DNA of 64,000 nucleotides from Streptacidiphilus albus JL83 (GTDB taxonomy: Bacteria; Actinomycetota; Actinomycetes; Streptomycetales; Streptomycetaceae). The notes under the pieces were generated by a model, which saw only the letters and a program-made list of their open reading frames with translations, had not been told where the DNA came from and did not search any database. The translations under genes and the position numbers were made by a program. How positions within the stretch are numbered: position 1 is the stretch's first letter; every line of letters begins with the position of its first letter. Of this stretch, positions 48,221 to 56,373 are shown piece after piece. The stretch spans positions 4,102,017 through 4,166,016 of the forward strand of contig NZ_JQML01000001.1 in the NCBI RefSeq assembly GCF_000744705.1. Direction: 5' to 3'.

Positions 48221-48619
48221 TCAGGCCGGGCGGGCCAGCGGACGGGGCACCGGCGCGGCGGTGGCGGAGGCGACGTCGGGGTGGATGTCGAAGAGCCGGC
48301 GCAGGCCGAGCGCGGTGAACACCCGGTGCACATGGCCGGCCTGTCCGGCCTCGGCCCCGGGCGGGGCCGGCGGCAGCACCAGCCGCAGCTCGCCCCCGCA
48401 GGAGCGCAGCAGCCGCCGGGCCCCGATCAGCACGCCGATGCCGCTGGAGTCGCAGAACCGCACCCCGCCGAGGTCGATCACGATCCGCCGCTGCCCCTCG
48501 GCCACCAGCCGGTGCGCCTCCGCCCGGATCCGACCGCCCGACACCAGGTCGATCTCACCCACGGCGCGCAGCACGGTCCAGCTCTCGCACGCCTCGGAAC
48601 TCACTGTCAGTGTCGTCAC
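48221..48619 (-). CDS. STAS-domain anti-sigma factor antagonist
   Basis: This 132-residue protein is a single SpoIIAA/RsbV-like STAS domain. The phosphorylation loop is FCDSSGIGVLIGARR (Asp57, Ser58, Ser59). Phosphorylation by an RsbW-like kinase would release or trap its partner. The C-terminal ~20 residues are a Pro/Ala-rich tail. ATG 48619 opens a divergent region with the ECF sigma gene, and that region contains a strong inverted repeat. The cognate kinase is not adjacent. Confidence 0.9.
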   Translation of the reverse strand: MTTLTVSSEACESWTVLRAVGEIDLVSGGRIRAEAHRLVAEGQRRIVIDLGGVRFCDSSGIGVLIGARRLLRSCGGELRLVLPPAPPGAEAGQAGHVHRVFTALGLRRLFDIHPDVASATAAPVPRPLARPA

Positions 48620-48661
48620 GCCGAGCCACGATTCTGAGATTGTCGGGACAGGACCATTCAG

Positions 48662-48692
48662 GATCAGTCACGAACAGTCGTGACACCTGATC
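48662..48692. promoter_or_regulatory. Inverted repeat between the STAS and sigma-factor genes
   Basis: GTCACGA-ACAG-TCGTGAC (48667-48684) is a perfect 7-bp pair, extended outward by GATCAG (48662) and CTGATC (48687) across a small bulge. It may be an operator for the divergent genes or a hairpin. Confidence 0.5.
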
Positions 48693-48802
48693 AGGTTACC
48701 CGCGAACTTGGACCAACCGGATGCGCGGCCCCCTGACCGGGCGATAGATTCGAGAGCACGACCGGCCCGTCCGCGCACCGGCATCCAGGGGGAGGCGGCG
48801 CC

Positions 48803-49359
48803 ATGGCAGCATCGGCCCCGCTTCGCTGGGACCGCCGGATCCAGCGTCGGCTGGTCCGCGGCGAGGAGTCCGCACTCGGCGAGCTCTACGACCAATTCGC
48901 GCCGCTGGTCCACGGGTTGGCGCTCCGGGTGCTGGCCGACCCGGAGGCCGCGGAGCAGATCACCCGCGAGGTCTTCGCCCAGGTCTGGGAGCACCCCGAG
49001 GAATTCGACCCGGCCTCCGGCTCCATGCGCTCCTGGATCGGCACCCTCACCCACCGGCGCGCCGTGCACCGGCTGCGGCCGGAGCAGGGCCCGGCCGAGG
49101 GCGCCGGGGAGCAGGAGGGGCCGGGCCCGCCGGCCCGGAGGAGGAGGCCCTGGCCGCGGCCACGGCCGCGCGGGTCCAGCACATCGTCGCCGGGCTGCCG
49201 CAGACCCTGCGGGAGACCCTGCTGCTCACCTACTTCGGTGGCCGCACCTACCGGCAGGCCGCCAAGGAGCTGGGGATCACCCCGGCCGGCGCCAAGCACC
49301 GGATGCGGCTCGGGCTGCAGTTGCTGGCCACCGCCCTCGCCTCGGAACCCGTCCGGTGA
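48803..49359 (+). pseudogene. ECF sigma factor gene with a one-base frameshift
   Basis: The frame opened at ATG 48803 (GGGGGAGG upstream) encodes sigma region 2 (ALGELYDQFAPLVHGLALRVL ... EVFAQVWEHPEEFD). It then runs into Arg/Pro-rich nonsense after GEQEG. Region 4 (LPQTLRETLLLTYFGGRTYRQAAKELGI) continues in another frame to TGA 49357-49359. Adding one G in the run at 49117-49120 restores a continuous ~186-residue sigma factor (EGAGPAGPEEEALAAATAARVQ). The stop overlaps the anti-sigma start (GTGA), as in intact pairs. Either the locus is truly broken or the base was lost in sequencing a GC-rich homopolymer. The downstream anti-sigma gene is intact, which favours a recent event or an error. 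Confidence 0.85.
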
Positions 49360-50519
49360 CCACCGACTGCTCCCCCTCCCCCGCACCGTCCCCGGGCGCG
49401 CCGCTGGACCACGGGACCCTGCGCGGGCTGCTCGGCGCCTGGGCCCTGGACGCCTGCTCCGACGAGGAGTCGGCCCAGGTCGAGGCGCACCGCACGGTCT
49501 GCCGGAGCTGCTCCGAGGAGGCGTCCCGGCTGCGCAACGCGGCCGGCTGGCTCTCCGCCGACGAACCGCTCGACCCGGATCCCAAGCTGCGTGGATCGGT
49601 GCTGGCCCGGGCCCTCGCCCGCCGCGCGCCGCGATTCCCGGTGCCCGGCTACACGGAGGTCTACATCGCCGAGACCGCCCGGCTCGACGCGCTCCTGCGC
49701 GACCTGGGCGAACCGGACTGGCGGGAGTCGGCCGAGCTGCGCTGGCACAGCGGCTCCGAACTGCTGCGCCCGGCCGAGGTGCTGTGCCATCTGACGGCTG
49801 TGGACGGCCTGCTGGCGGTGGCCCTCGGGCTGCCCGACCCCAGTGCCGGCGCCGGCCTCGGCGAGCGCACCGCGCTGCTGCGGGAGCGCTCGCTCCGGCG
49901 CTCGCCGGAGTCCGTCCGCGCCCAGTGGCGGGCGCAGACCCGCGCCGTGGTGGCCACCGCCGCCCTGGCCGAGGCCCTGGACGAGGATGACCGGGCGGGC
50001 CCGGGCCCCGCCGGCGACGTGCCGGTGGACTACGGCGCCTTCCGGATCCCGGTCCGCACGGCCTTCCTCGACCGGGCCTTCGAGTGCTGGATCCACGCCG
50101 ACGACATCGCCGAGGCGGTCGGCTACCCCTACGACCCGCCGCGCAGCTCCCATCTGCGGCAGTTGATCGGACTGGCGGCGCAGTTGCTGCCGACCGCCCT
50201 CGCTGCGCTCCGGGCTGCCGGCAACGCCTCGCTGACCGCCTGGCAGGACCCGGCCTTCGGCGACCCGCGCGGTCCGCGCGCGGTGCGGCTGATCATCGAG
50301 GGCCGGGGCAGCGGCGAGTGGCTGGTCCCGCTGGAGGCCGACGCCCCCGTTCCGCCGCCGGACACCGAGCCGGTGGCGGTGCTGGCCGTCGACGGCGTCG
50401 AGTTCTGCCACCTCGCCGCGGCGCACCGCGACGCGGACCGGCTGCCCTGCGGCATCACCGGCGACCGCGCCGCCGCGCGCGACCTGCTGCACGCCGTCCG
50501 ACTGCTCTCCCGGCCCTGA
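49356..50519 (+). CDS. Zinc-finger anti-sigma factor with a mycothiol maleylpyruvate isomerase-like domain
   Basis: This 387-residue protein has a zinc anti-sigma motif H-x3-C-x2-C at His45, Cys49 and Cys52 within the first ~90 residues (LGAWALDACSDEESAQVEAHR). From about residue 110 it has a DinB/maleylpyruvate-isomerase N-domain-like module (TARLDALLRDLG, ELLRPAEVLCHLTAVDGLL, WIHADDIAEAVG). The cytosolic module replaces the membrane helix found in many anti-sigma factors and could sense thiol or small-molecule state. GTG 49356 overlaps the sigma gene stop. With the sigma gene frameshifted, its partner may be missing. Confidence 0.85.
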   Translation: MTTDCSPSPAPSPGAPLDHGTLRGLLGAWALDACSDEESAQVEAHRTVCRSCSEEASRLRNAAGWLSADEPLDPDPKLRGSVLARALARRAPRFPVPGYTEVYIAETARLDALLRDLGEPDWRESAELRWHSGSELLRPAEVLCHLTAVDGLLAVALGLPDPSAGAGLGERTALLRERSLRRSPESVRAQWRAQTRAVVATAALAEALDEDDRAGPGPAGDVPVDYGAFRIPVRTAFLDRAFECWIHADDIAEAVGYPYDPPRSSHLRQLIGLAAQLLPTALAALRAAGNASLTAWQDPAFGDPRGPRAVRLIIEGRGSGEWLVPLEADAPVPPPDTEPVAVLAVDGVEFCHLAAAHRDADRLPCGITGDRAAARDLLHAVRLLSRP

Positions 50520-50562
50520 GCCTGAACGGCCCTGAACCTGCCCTGCCCGGGCCGGGCCCGGC

Positions 50563-51444
50563 TCAGGTGAAGACGACCGTCCGGCTGCCGTTGAGCAGCA
50601 CCCGGTGCTCGGCGTGCCACTTCACCGCGCGGGCCAGCGCCTGGCACTCGACGTCCCGGCCCAGCGCGACCAGTCGCTCCGGGGTCACGTCGTGGCGGAC
50701 CCGGACGACCTCCTGCTCGATGATCGGCCCCTCGTCCAGCTGCGCGGTCACATAGTGCGCGGTGGCGCCGATCAGCTTCACGCCCCGGGCGTGCGCCTGG
50801 TGGTAGGGCTTCGCGCCCTTGAAGCTCGGCAGGAACGAGTGGTGGATGTTGATCGCCCTGCCCTCCAACTGCTTGCACAGGTTGTCCGAGAGCACCTGCA
50901 TGTAGCGGGCCAGCACCACCAGGTCGACCTGCTCGCGGTCGACCAGCTCCAGCAGCGCGGCCTCGGCCTCGGACTTGGTGTCGGCAGTCACCGGGATGTG
51001 GTGGAACGGCACCCCGTAGGAGGCGGCCAGCTCACGGAAGTCGGTGTGGTTGGACACCACGCCGACGACGTCCACCGGCAGCGCCCCGCTGCTCGCCCGG
51101 AACAGCAGGTCGTTCAGGCAGTGGCCGAACTTGCTGACCAGCAGCAGCATCCGGGTGCGCTCACTGCTGGGGTGGATCTGCCAGTCCATCCGGAAGGCGT
51201 CCCCGGTGGCGGCGAAGCTGGCGCGCAGCTTCTCGGCGGTGACCGGGGCCTCCGCGGAGAAGTGCACCCGCATGAAGAACAGCCCCTCGCCGTCGGGCGC
51301 CGAACCGTCGCCGAACTGCTGGCTGTCGATGATGTTGCAGCCGGTACGGAAGAGGTAGCTGGACACGGCGTGCACAATGCCCTGCTTGTCCGGGCAGGAC
51401 AGGGTCAGAACGTACTGGCTCGTACTCGGCTGCTGCGGTGCCAC
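50563..51444 (-). CDS. purU: Formyltetrahydrofolate deformylase
   Basis: This enzyme hydrolyses 10-formyltetrahydrofolate to formate and tetrahydrofolate, balancing one-carbon pools. Of its 293 residues, an N-terminal ACT domain (about 8-90; VLTLSCPDKQGIVHAVSSYL) precedes the formyltransferase-like catalytic domain. The latter holds VVGVVSNHTDFRELA, INIHHSFLPSFKGA with the catalytic His, and ATAHYVTAQLDEGPIIEQEV with the catalytic Asp. GTG 51444 has AGAGGA 8 nt upstream; the frame reaching 51495 adds 17 unconserved residues. It stands alone, convergent with the anti-sigma gene. Confidence 0.95.
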   Translation of the reverse strand: MAPQQPSTSQYVLTLSCPDKQGIVHAVSSYLFRTGCNIIDSQQFGDGSAPDGEGLFFMRVHFSAEAPVTAEKLRASFAATGDAFRMDWQIHPSSERTRMLLLVSKFGHCLNDLLFRASSGALPVDVVGVVSNHTDFRELAASYGVPFHHIPVTADTKSEAEAALLELVDREQVDLVVLARYMQVLSDNLCKQLEGRAINIHHSFLPSFKGAKPYHQAHARGVKLIGATAHYVTAQLDEGPIIEQEVVRVRHDVTPERLVALGRDVECQALARAVKWHAEHRVLLNGSRTVVFT

Positions 51445-51547
51445 CAGGGAGTCCTCTCGCGTCGCGCTCGCTCGTCGGAGAACCCAGCCTGCCACAGCAG
51501 CAAGCGGCCTTGTTCGGAACGCTCGAAGTGTGGGCGCGAACCAACGC

Positions 51548-51991
51548 CTACTGGCCGCCGGAGCGGGTCATGATGGCGAGGACCTCCAGCGAACGCGGTG
51601 GGAGGTCGGGGTCCTCGCCGTCGTTCAGCGAGAGCCGGAGGTGGGCGTCGCGGCAGGCGCGGACCGCCTCCGGCCAGGCCTCGTGCTGGAGGTAGGCGTA
51701 GGACGGGGCGTCCGGGCCGACCTGGTGCAGGATGCGCAGCACCCGGAGCACCGCCGCGTCCACCAGGGCGGCCTCGGTGGTGTCGCGGAAGATCGTGCCG
51801 ACGTACTTCTCGCCGGACCAGCGGTCCAGCCAGGTGTCCTCGACCAGGCGGTAGACGGCATCGGTGACGTCGCCGTAGCCTTCGCGGCCGAGCACCCAGC
51901 ACTCGTGCTGGAACGCGGGGTCGCCGAGCATGTGCAGGGCTGAACGGACCCGGGCCCGCCAGCGCCACCAGGGGATGTCATTGAGCGGCAT
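51548..51991 (-). CDS. Conserved streptomycete protein of unknown function
   Basis: This 147-residue, soluble, mostly helical protein begins MPLNDIPWWRWRARVRSALHML. It continues VTDAVYRLVEDTWLDRWSGEKYVGTIFRD and EAALVDAAVLRVLRILHQVGPDAPS. I recognise it as a widespread Streptomyces hypothetical but know no function. There are no cysteines arranged for metal, no signal peptide and no membrane segment. ATG 51991 gives the conserved N terminus; ATGs at 52000 and 52072 add variable residues, and none has a strong ribosome site. It is divergent from purU's upstream region. Confidence 0.75.
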   Translation of the reverse strand: MPLNDIPWWRWRARVRSALHMLGDPAFQHECWVLGREGYGDVTDAVYRLVEDTWLDRWSGEKYVGTIFRDTTEAALVDAAVLRVLRILHQVGPDAPSYAYLQHEAWPEAVRACRDAHLRLSLNDGEDPDLPPRSLEVLAIMTRSGGQ

Positions 51992-52117
51992 AGCGCCCAT
52001 GCTGGCGGAGCGGGTGCCCTTTCGAGAAGAGCTGGACGAAGCCTGCGGCGAACCGTGATGTGAAACCTGCATAGTGATCGATCCTACGTTCGATCCGACC
52101 GGTCGCCCGTCGCGGTC

Positions 52118-53320
52118 TCAGAGCTGGATCGACGAGCGCCTGGGCATGCCGGTCGCGTCCGCGATGCTGTTCCACAGCTCCGACGCCTTCGCCTTGTCGG
52201 CGGACGCCATGCCGCTGGCGGCATCGCCCTCCGAGAGCTCGCCGCCCGCCTTGGGCTGGTGCTTGTGGGCGCAGCTGGACTTGGACTGACCGGCCCAGGC
52301 CGCGTAGTGGGCGTCCGCGTCGGCCGACGCCTGCCAGCCCTCCCGCAGCACCTTGACCAGCTCGCCGCCGTCCGGCAGGGCGTCGGTCTGCAGCGTGCCC
52401 AACTGCTGGATCAGCTGCCGGCGCAGCCCGGCCGCGGTGTTCAGGTCCTGCTGCGACTGCGCCAGGCTCTGGCAGCCCTTGACGTTGCCGACCGCCGTGA
52501 TCACCGCGGAGCGGCCGTTGGAGGCCGTGGCCAGCAGGTCGGACAGGGCCTGGGCCTGGATCTTCTCCTGGGCGTTCGAGGCGCCGGAGGCCGAGGCCGA
52601 GGCGCTGGCCCCGGCGCCGGTGCTGGCCTGGGCGGGGGTGTCGCCGCCGTCGAACATCGCGGCGGCGCCGATGCCGATCACCGCGCAGGCGGCGATCGCG
52701 ATGGCGGCGATGGTCCGGTTGGAGATCCGTCTACCGCCAGATCCGGACCTGGCCCCCGCCCCGCTCTCCCGGACGCCGCCCTGGCCGCCCTGGCCGCCCT
52801 GGCCGCCGGTCGGCTGGGTGCCGTACTGCGGCTGCTGGACCGGCTGGCTCTGCTGGGTGTAGCCCTGCTGCTGGCCGTAGGTCGGCTGACCGTAACCGGA
52901 CGGGGCGGGCTCGTAGGACGGCTGCTGCTGGTACCCGCCGCCGTAGCCGGGCTGCTGCGGCTGCCACTGCTGGAGCGCCGTCGGGGCCGTCGCCCCGGGA
53001 GCGCCGGGGCCACCGGGGCCGCCCGCGCCGCCCGGCGCGGCCGGGAACGGCGGCAGGAACTGGGTCGACGCCTCGCCGCCGGAGCTGTTCGGGTCCGGCA
53101 GGCCGTGCGGCGGCAGCGGCAGCACGCCGGTGGGGTCGCCGAAGTACTCCGGCTCACCGCTGGCCTGGTGGCCCTGCGCGTCCCACGGAATCGGCTCCTG
53201 CGAGGAGTGCAGCACCTCGCCGGGGATCGTCCCGGGCATCGGCCCGGGACCGGTCTGCGGCTCGGGGCGGAAGAGGTCCTCGGGGGTCAACTCGTCGAAG
53301 TTGGGGCGGCGGTGATTCAA
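52118..53320 (-). CDS. Pro/Gln-rich membrane protein with an extracytoplasmic helical domain
   Basis: This 400-residue protein has about 190 N-terminal residues of low-complexity Pro/Gly/Gln/Tyr sequence (QQPGYGGGYQQQPSYEPAP) that are likely cytosolic and disordered. A basic stop (GGRRISNR) precedes one hydrophobic helix (TIAAIAIAACAVIGIGAAAMF). An Ala/Ser linker and a ~150-residue helical outer domain with three Cys follow (KGCQSLAQSQ ... SSCAHKHQ). I recognise the layout from streptomycete hypotheticals but no function. TTG 53320 is the start, with GAGGAA 5 nt upstream. Confidence 0.75.
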   Translation of the reverse strand: MNHRRPNFDELTPEDLFRPEPQTGPGPMPGTIPGEVLHSSQEPIPWDAQGHQASGEPEYFGDPTGVLPLPPHGLPDPNSSGGEASTQFLPPFPAAPGGAGGPGGPGAPGATAPTALQQWQPQQPGYGGGYQQQPSYEPAPSGYGQPTYGQQQGYTQQSQPVQQPQYGTQPTGGQGGQGGQGGVRESGAGARSGSGGRRISNRTIAAIAIAACAVIGIGAAAMFDGGDTPAQASTGAGASASASASGASNAQEKIQAQALSDLLATASNGRSAVITAVGNVKGCQSLAQSQQDLNTAAGLRRQLIQQLGTLQTDALPDGGELVKVLREGWQASADADAHYAAWAGQSKSSCAHKHQPKAGGELSEGDAASGMASADKAKASELWNSIADATGMPRRSSIQL

Positions 53321-53556
53321 CGCGATTCCTCACTTCGCCCGGCATGGGCGGCACTGCCCCCGCACCCGCGCGGGACAACTTGTCAGAACAGCGGCCCACG
53401 CTACCTGTTCACCCGGGCGGGTGGCCACGCACCCACCCGATTGACACCTGCCGTTCCCCTCCGCTCCGCACGGCGGTGGACCGGTTCCGGCCACCGCCCC
53501 GGAACCGGTCGGGCACCGGTCTCGACCCTGTCTCAGCCCCTGTCCCAAGCGCTGCC

Positions 53557-54936
53557 TCAGGCCGCCGCCTCGGCCACCGTCCGGGCCTGGAACTCGCGCA
53601 CCGCCCGCTGCTCCCGGTACGGCTCCAGCCTGCGGCGGAAGTCGTCCAGGTACTCCGCACCGCGGGCCGAGCGCAGACCCGCCATCAACTCGACGGCCCG
53701 CACACCGGTGTCGCACGCCTGCTCCAGATCGCGCAGCTGCAGCTGCGCGGTCGCCAGCAGCACCAGGTCCACCGCCCGCCGCCGGACCCGCTCCTCCGGA
53801 TGGGCCTTCAGCGCCTCCTCCGCCTGCCGGGCGGCCTGCCGGGGCTGCTCCAGATCCCGGTGGCAGTGCGCCAGTTCGTCGGCGAGATAGGCCCGGTCGA
53901 AGTGCGCGATCCAGTCCGGGTCCTCCTCCGGACGGCTGTGCTCCATCGCCTCCGCGGCCCGGCCGGCCACCACCTGGCAGGACCTGGCGTCGCCCAGCAG
54001 CGCGTGGCCGCGCGCCTCCGCCACGTAGAACAGCGACATCGCCGTGGGCGTGGCCGCGCCCCGCGCACCCTCCTGCGCGGCGCGGGCGAGTTGGGCGATC
54101 TCCCGGGGGTTGCCGAGGTTCGCCGCGAGGTGGCTCATCGAGGCGGCCAGGACGTACGCCCCGTAGGCCCGGTCCCCGGCCGCCTGCGCCAGCCGCAGCG
54201 CCTGGATGTAGTAGCGCTGCGCCAGGCCGGGTTGGCCGGTGTCGATCGCCATGTACCCGGCCAGTTCGGTGAGTCGGGCGACCGCCGAGAACAGCCGCCG
54301 CCCGGTCTCCTCCCGGTAGGAGCCGGAGAGCAGGCCGGAGACCACGCTGTTGAGGTAGTGGACGACGACGGGCCGCACATGCCCGCTGCCGAAGCGGTGG
54401 TCCAGCTCGACCAGCATCGAGGTGGTGGCGCGCACCGCGTCGACGTCGGCGCCGCCGACCCGGGGGCCGCCGGCCCGGGCGACCTGCTCGTCGACCCCGG
54501 TGATCAGCCAGTCGCGACTGGGCTCCACCAGCGCGGAGGCGGCCACCGAGCTACCGGTGAGGAAGTCCCGCCGGCCCACGTCACTGCGCCACAGCTCGCA
54601 CACCTGCTCCACGGCGCCGCCGAGACTGGCCGAGAAGTGCAGCCCGATGCTGGAGGAGATGGACTTGCCGTCGGCCATGCCGATCTCGTCCACGCTGACC
54701 GAGCGTCCGAGTTTGCGGCCGATCGCCTCGGCGATGACCGCCGGGGCCTGGCCCCGGGGTTGCTGGCCGCGCAGCCAGCGGGCCACCGAGGTCTTGTCGT
54801 AGCGCAGGTCGAGGGCGTGTTCCGCGCCGCAGAGGTTGACCCGGCGGGCAAGCCCCGCATTGGAGCACCCGGCCTCCTGAATCAGCGACTGGAGCCGTTC
54901 GTTGGGCTGTCGTGCAACCAGCGGTCTGGCGGCCAT
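53557..54936 (-). CDS. NsdA-like TPR regulator
   Basis: This 459-residue protein begins with RQPNERLQSLIQEAGCSNAGLARRVN and DLRYDKTSVARWLRGQQPRG. That is the N-terminal helix-turn-helix-like module shared with the streptomycete regulator NsdA and its paralogues. The remainder is a superhelix of tetratricopeptide-like repeats (LAQRYYIQALRLAQAAGDRAYG; AYLADELAHCHRDLEQPRQAARQAEEALKAHPEE). NsdA negatively influences sporulation and antibiotics in S. coelicolor; this is a paralogue-type protein, so the role is only suggested. ATG 54936 has GGGGGAGG 7 nt upstream. It is monocistronic. Confidence 0.82.
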   Translation of the reverse strand: MAARPLVARQPNERLQSLIQEAGCSNAGLARRVNLCGAEHALDLRYDKTSVARWLRGQQPRGQAPAVIAEAIGRKLGRSVSVDEIGMADGKSISSSIGLHFSASLGGAVEQVCELWRSDVGRRDFLTGSSVAASALVEPSRDWLITGVDEQVARAGGPRVGGADVDAVRATTSMLVELDHRFGSGHVRPVVVHYLNSVVSGLLSGSYREETGRRLFSAVARLTELAGYMAIDTGQPGLAQRYYIQALRLAQAAGDRAYGAYVLAASMSHLAANLGNPREIAQLARAAQEGARGAATPTAMSLFYVAEARGHALLGDARSCQVVAGRAAEAMEHSRPEEDPDWIAHFDRAYLADELAHCHRDLEQPRQAARQAEEALKAHPEERVRRRAVDLVLLATAQLQLRDLEQACDTGVRAVELMAGLRSARGAEYLDDFRRRLEPYREQRAVREFQARTVAEAAA

Positions 54937-55168
54937 GAGGGTGCCTCCCCCTTGAGCGAACGCGACTTCCGAGAGACTGGGACACGGGTGGAATCCCTCG
55001 TTGTGTCACGGCAATTGAGACATTCTGTCCAGCGTAGCGATCGGCCCCGGATAAGAGATACCCGTCGCAGGCCCCCGCACCCCACATGCGCCCCCGTCAG
55101 TGCATCGACGCGCCCCCTGTGGTCGACTTTTACCGATCAGACCGTAACCGGTCAAGCCGCTGCCAGTT

Positions 55169-55882
55169 GTGCAGAGCGTGGAAGACACCCTGGGAGCCGT
55201 TCGGCCTGCTGGACCGACGCAAGACACCGCCCGTGACCTGCTCATCAACGCGGCCGTGCGGTACGCGGAAGAACGTCACTGGGAGGTCGCGCCGGGGACC
55301 TGGCTGATCGAGGACGACGGGCCGCTGCGCTGCTCGTGCGGCGACCTCTCCTGCCCCGCCCCCGGCGCGCACCCCGCGACCCGCGAGTGGACCCGCAAGG
55401 CGAGCGCCGGACCGGGCGTGGTCCGCCGCTGGTGGACCGACAACCCGCTGGCCTCGATCCTGCTGCCGACCGGCCGCACCTTCGACGCCATCGACGTGCC
55501 GGAGATCGCCGGCTGCCTGGCGCTGGCCCGGATGGAGCGGATGGGCCTCCAGCTCGGACCGGTGCTGGCCATGCCCGGCAGCAGCTCGGGCGGGCCGGGG
55601 CGCGGCCGGCGGCTGCTGTTCCTGGTGCTGCCCGGATCGCTGCCCAAGCTGCCGGAGCTGCTGCGCCGGCTGGGCTGGGGCCCCGGCCGGCTGGACCTGA
55701 TCGGCCACGGCGAGGGCGGCTGGGTGGTCGCCCCGCCGACCCGGGTCGGCGGCTACGGCTTCGCCCAGTGGGCCCGCGAGCCCACCGCGCTGAACCGCTG
55801 GCTGCCCGAGGCGACCGAGCTGATCAACCCCATCGCCTACGCCTGCGGCCGCGAGGCCCCGCTGACCTCCGTGGTCCGGTAG
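55169..55882 (+). CDS. Prim-Pol-like (bifunctional DNA primase/polymerase N-terminal) protein
   Basis: This 237-residue protein matches the actinobacterial group annotated as bifunctional DNA primase/polymerase N-terminal domain. It has AVRYAEERHWEVAPGTWL, CSCGDLSCPAPGAHPATREW, LPTGRTFDAIDVPEIAG and GGWVVAPPTR. The Cys/His cluster (C-x-C-x4-C-x5-H) is intact. Only a single acidic residue pair is seen in DAIDVPE, so polymerase activity is doubtful. Role unknown. GTG 55169 or 55178 could start it; no ribosome site is clear. Its stop falls inside three 16-bp tandem repeats. Confidence 0.8.
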   Translation: MQSVEDTLGAVRPAGPTQDTARDLLINAAVRYAEERHWEVAPGTWLIEDDGPLRCSCGDLSCPAPGAHPATREWTRKASAGPGVVRRWWTDNPLASILLPTGRTFDAIDVPEIAGCLALARMERMGLQLGPVLAMPGSSSGGPGRGRRLLFLVLPGSLPKLPELLRRLGWGPGRLDLIGHGEGGWVVAPPTRVGGYGFAQWAREPTALNRWLPEATELINPIAYACGREAPLTSVVR

Positions 55883-55920
55883 CGGCATGGTCCGGTAGCG
55901 ACGCGGCCCGGTAGCGACGC
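55873..55920. repeat. Three 16-bp tandem repeats over the stop of the Prim-Pol-like gene
   Basis: GGTCCGGTAGCGGCAT, GGTCCGGTAGCGACGC and GGCCCGGTAGCGACGC are contiguous. The TAG stop (55880-55882) lies in the first copy. Confidence 0.88.
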
Positions 55921-55945
55921 GGTCCGCCGGTACGGCGATCCCTGC

Positions 55946-56008
55946 GGCCTCCTGCGGTCGGACCTCCGACGCCCTTTCCCGGCGTCCGGGGTCCGACCGC
56001 AGGAGGCC
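55946..56008 (+). terminator. Long perfect hairpin after the Prim-Pol-like gene
   Basis: A perfect 19-bp stem (55946-55964 with 55990-56008) encloses a second 6-bp stem (55968-55973 with 55981-55986) and a 7-nt loop. It lies 64 bp past the stop. Very strong for a terminator. Confidence 0.7.
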
Positions 56009-56237
56009 GTCGTGCTGCTCCCCGGGCTGCTCCCCGGAGGGTGGGAACTACCCAGCCGGCCGAGTGGAAAAGCCCCACTTTCGAGTGACAGGGCTCAAGG
56101 ATTCGCGGTCGCTGCCGAGGGGAGAAATCCGGTCGTAAGCGTCCACACCACCCGGCCGGGAGCCACCGGCCACGAAGGGAGCCGCCGCACCGGCCGCACC
56201 GATCGAAACGTCCGGAGGGGAAGCCGGACCAGGGTGC

Positions 56238-56286
56238 GGGGGGACAGGGGAAGGGGGACGGGGGACGGGGAGGGAACAGGGTGGGG
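56238..56286 (+). other. G-rich run, candidate G-quadruplex
   Basis: At least eight G tracts of three to six bases are separated by 1-4 bases in 49 bp on the plus strand, in the 3' region of dmdR1 (C-rich in its transcript). Confidence 0.55.
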
Positions 56287-56288
56287 AC

Positions 56289-56331
56289 GAGGACGGACCC
56301 GGCGCTCGGGGAAAGAGCCGGGTCCGTCCTC
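56289..56331 (-). terminator. Terminator hairpin of dmdR1
   Basis: A 14-bp perfect stem (56289-56302 with 56318-56331) lies 43 bp past the dmdR1 stop, followed in transcription by the C-rich tract opposite the G run. Confidence 0.75.
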
Positions 56332-56373
56332 GGTGCCGCCCGGGCACGGCGACGCCGCGGCGCCGCGGAAGGC

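Noticed and set aside
49082-49140. Programmed frameshift in the sigma factor gene
   Set aside because: No X-XXY-YYZ slippery heptamer or downstream pseudoknot is visible; a lost G in a homopolymer explains the data more simply.
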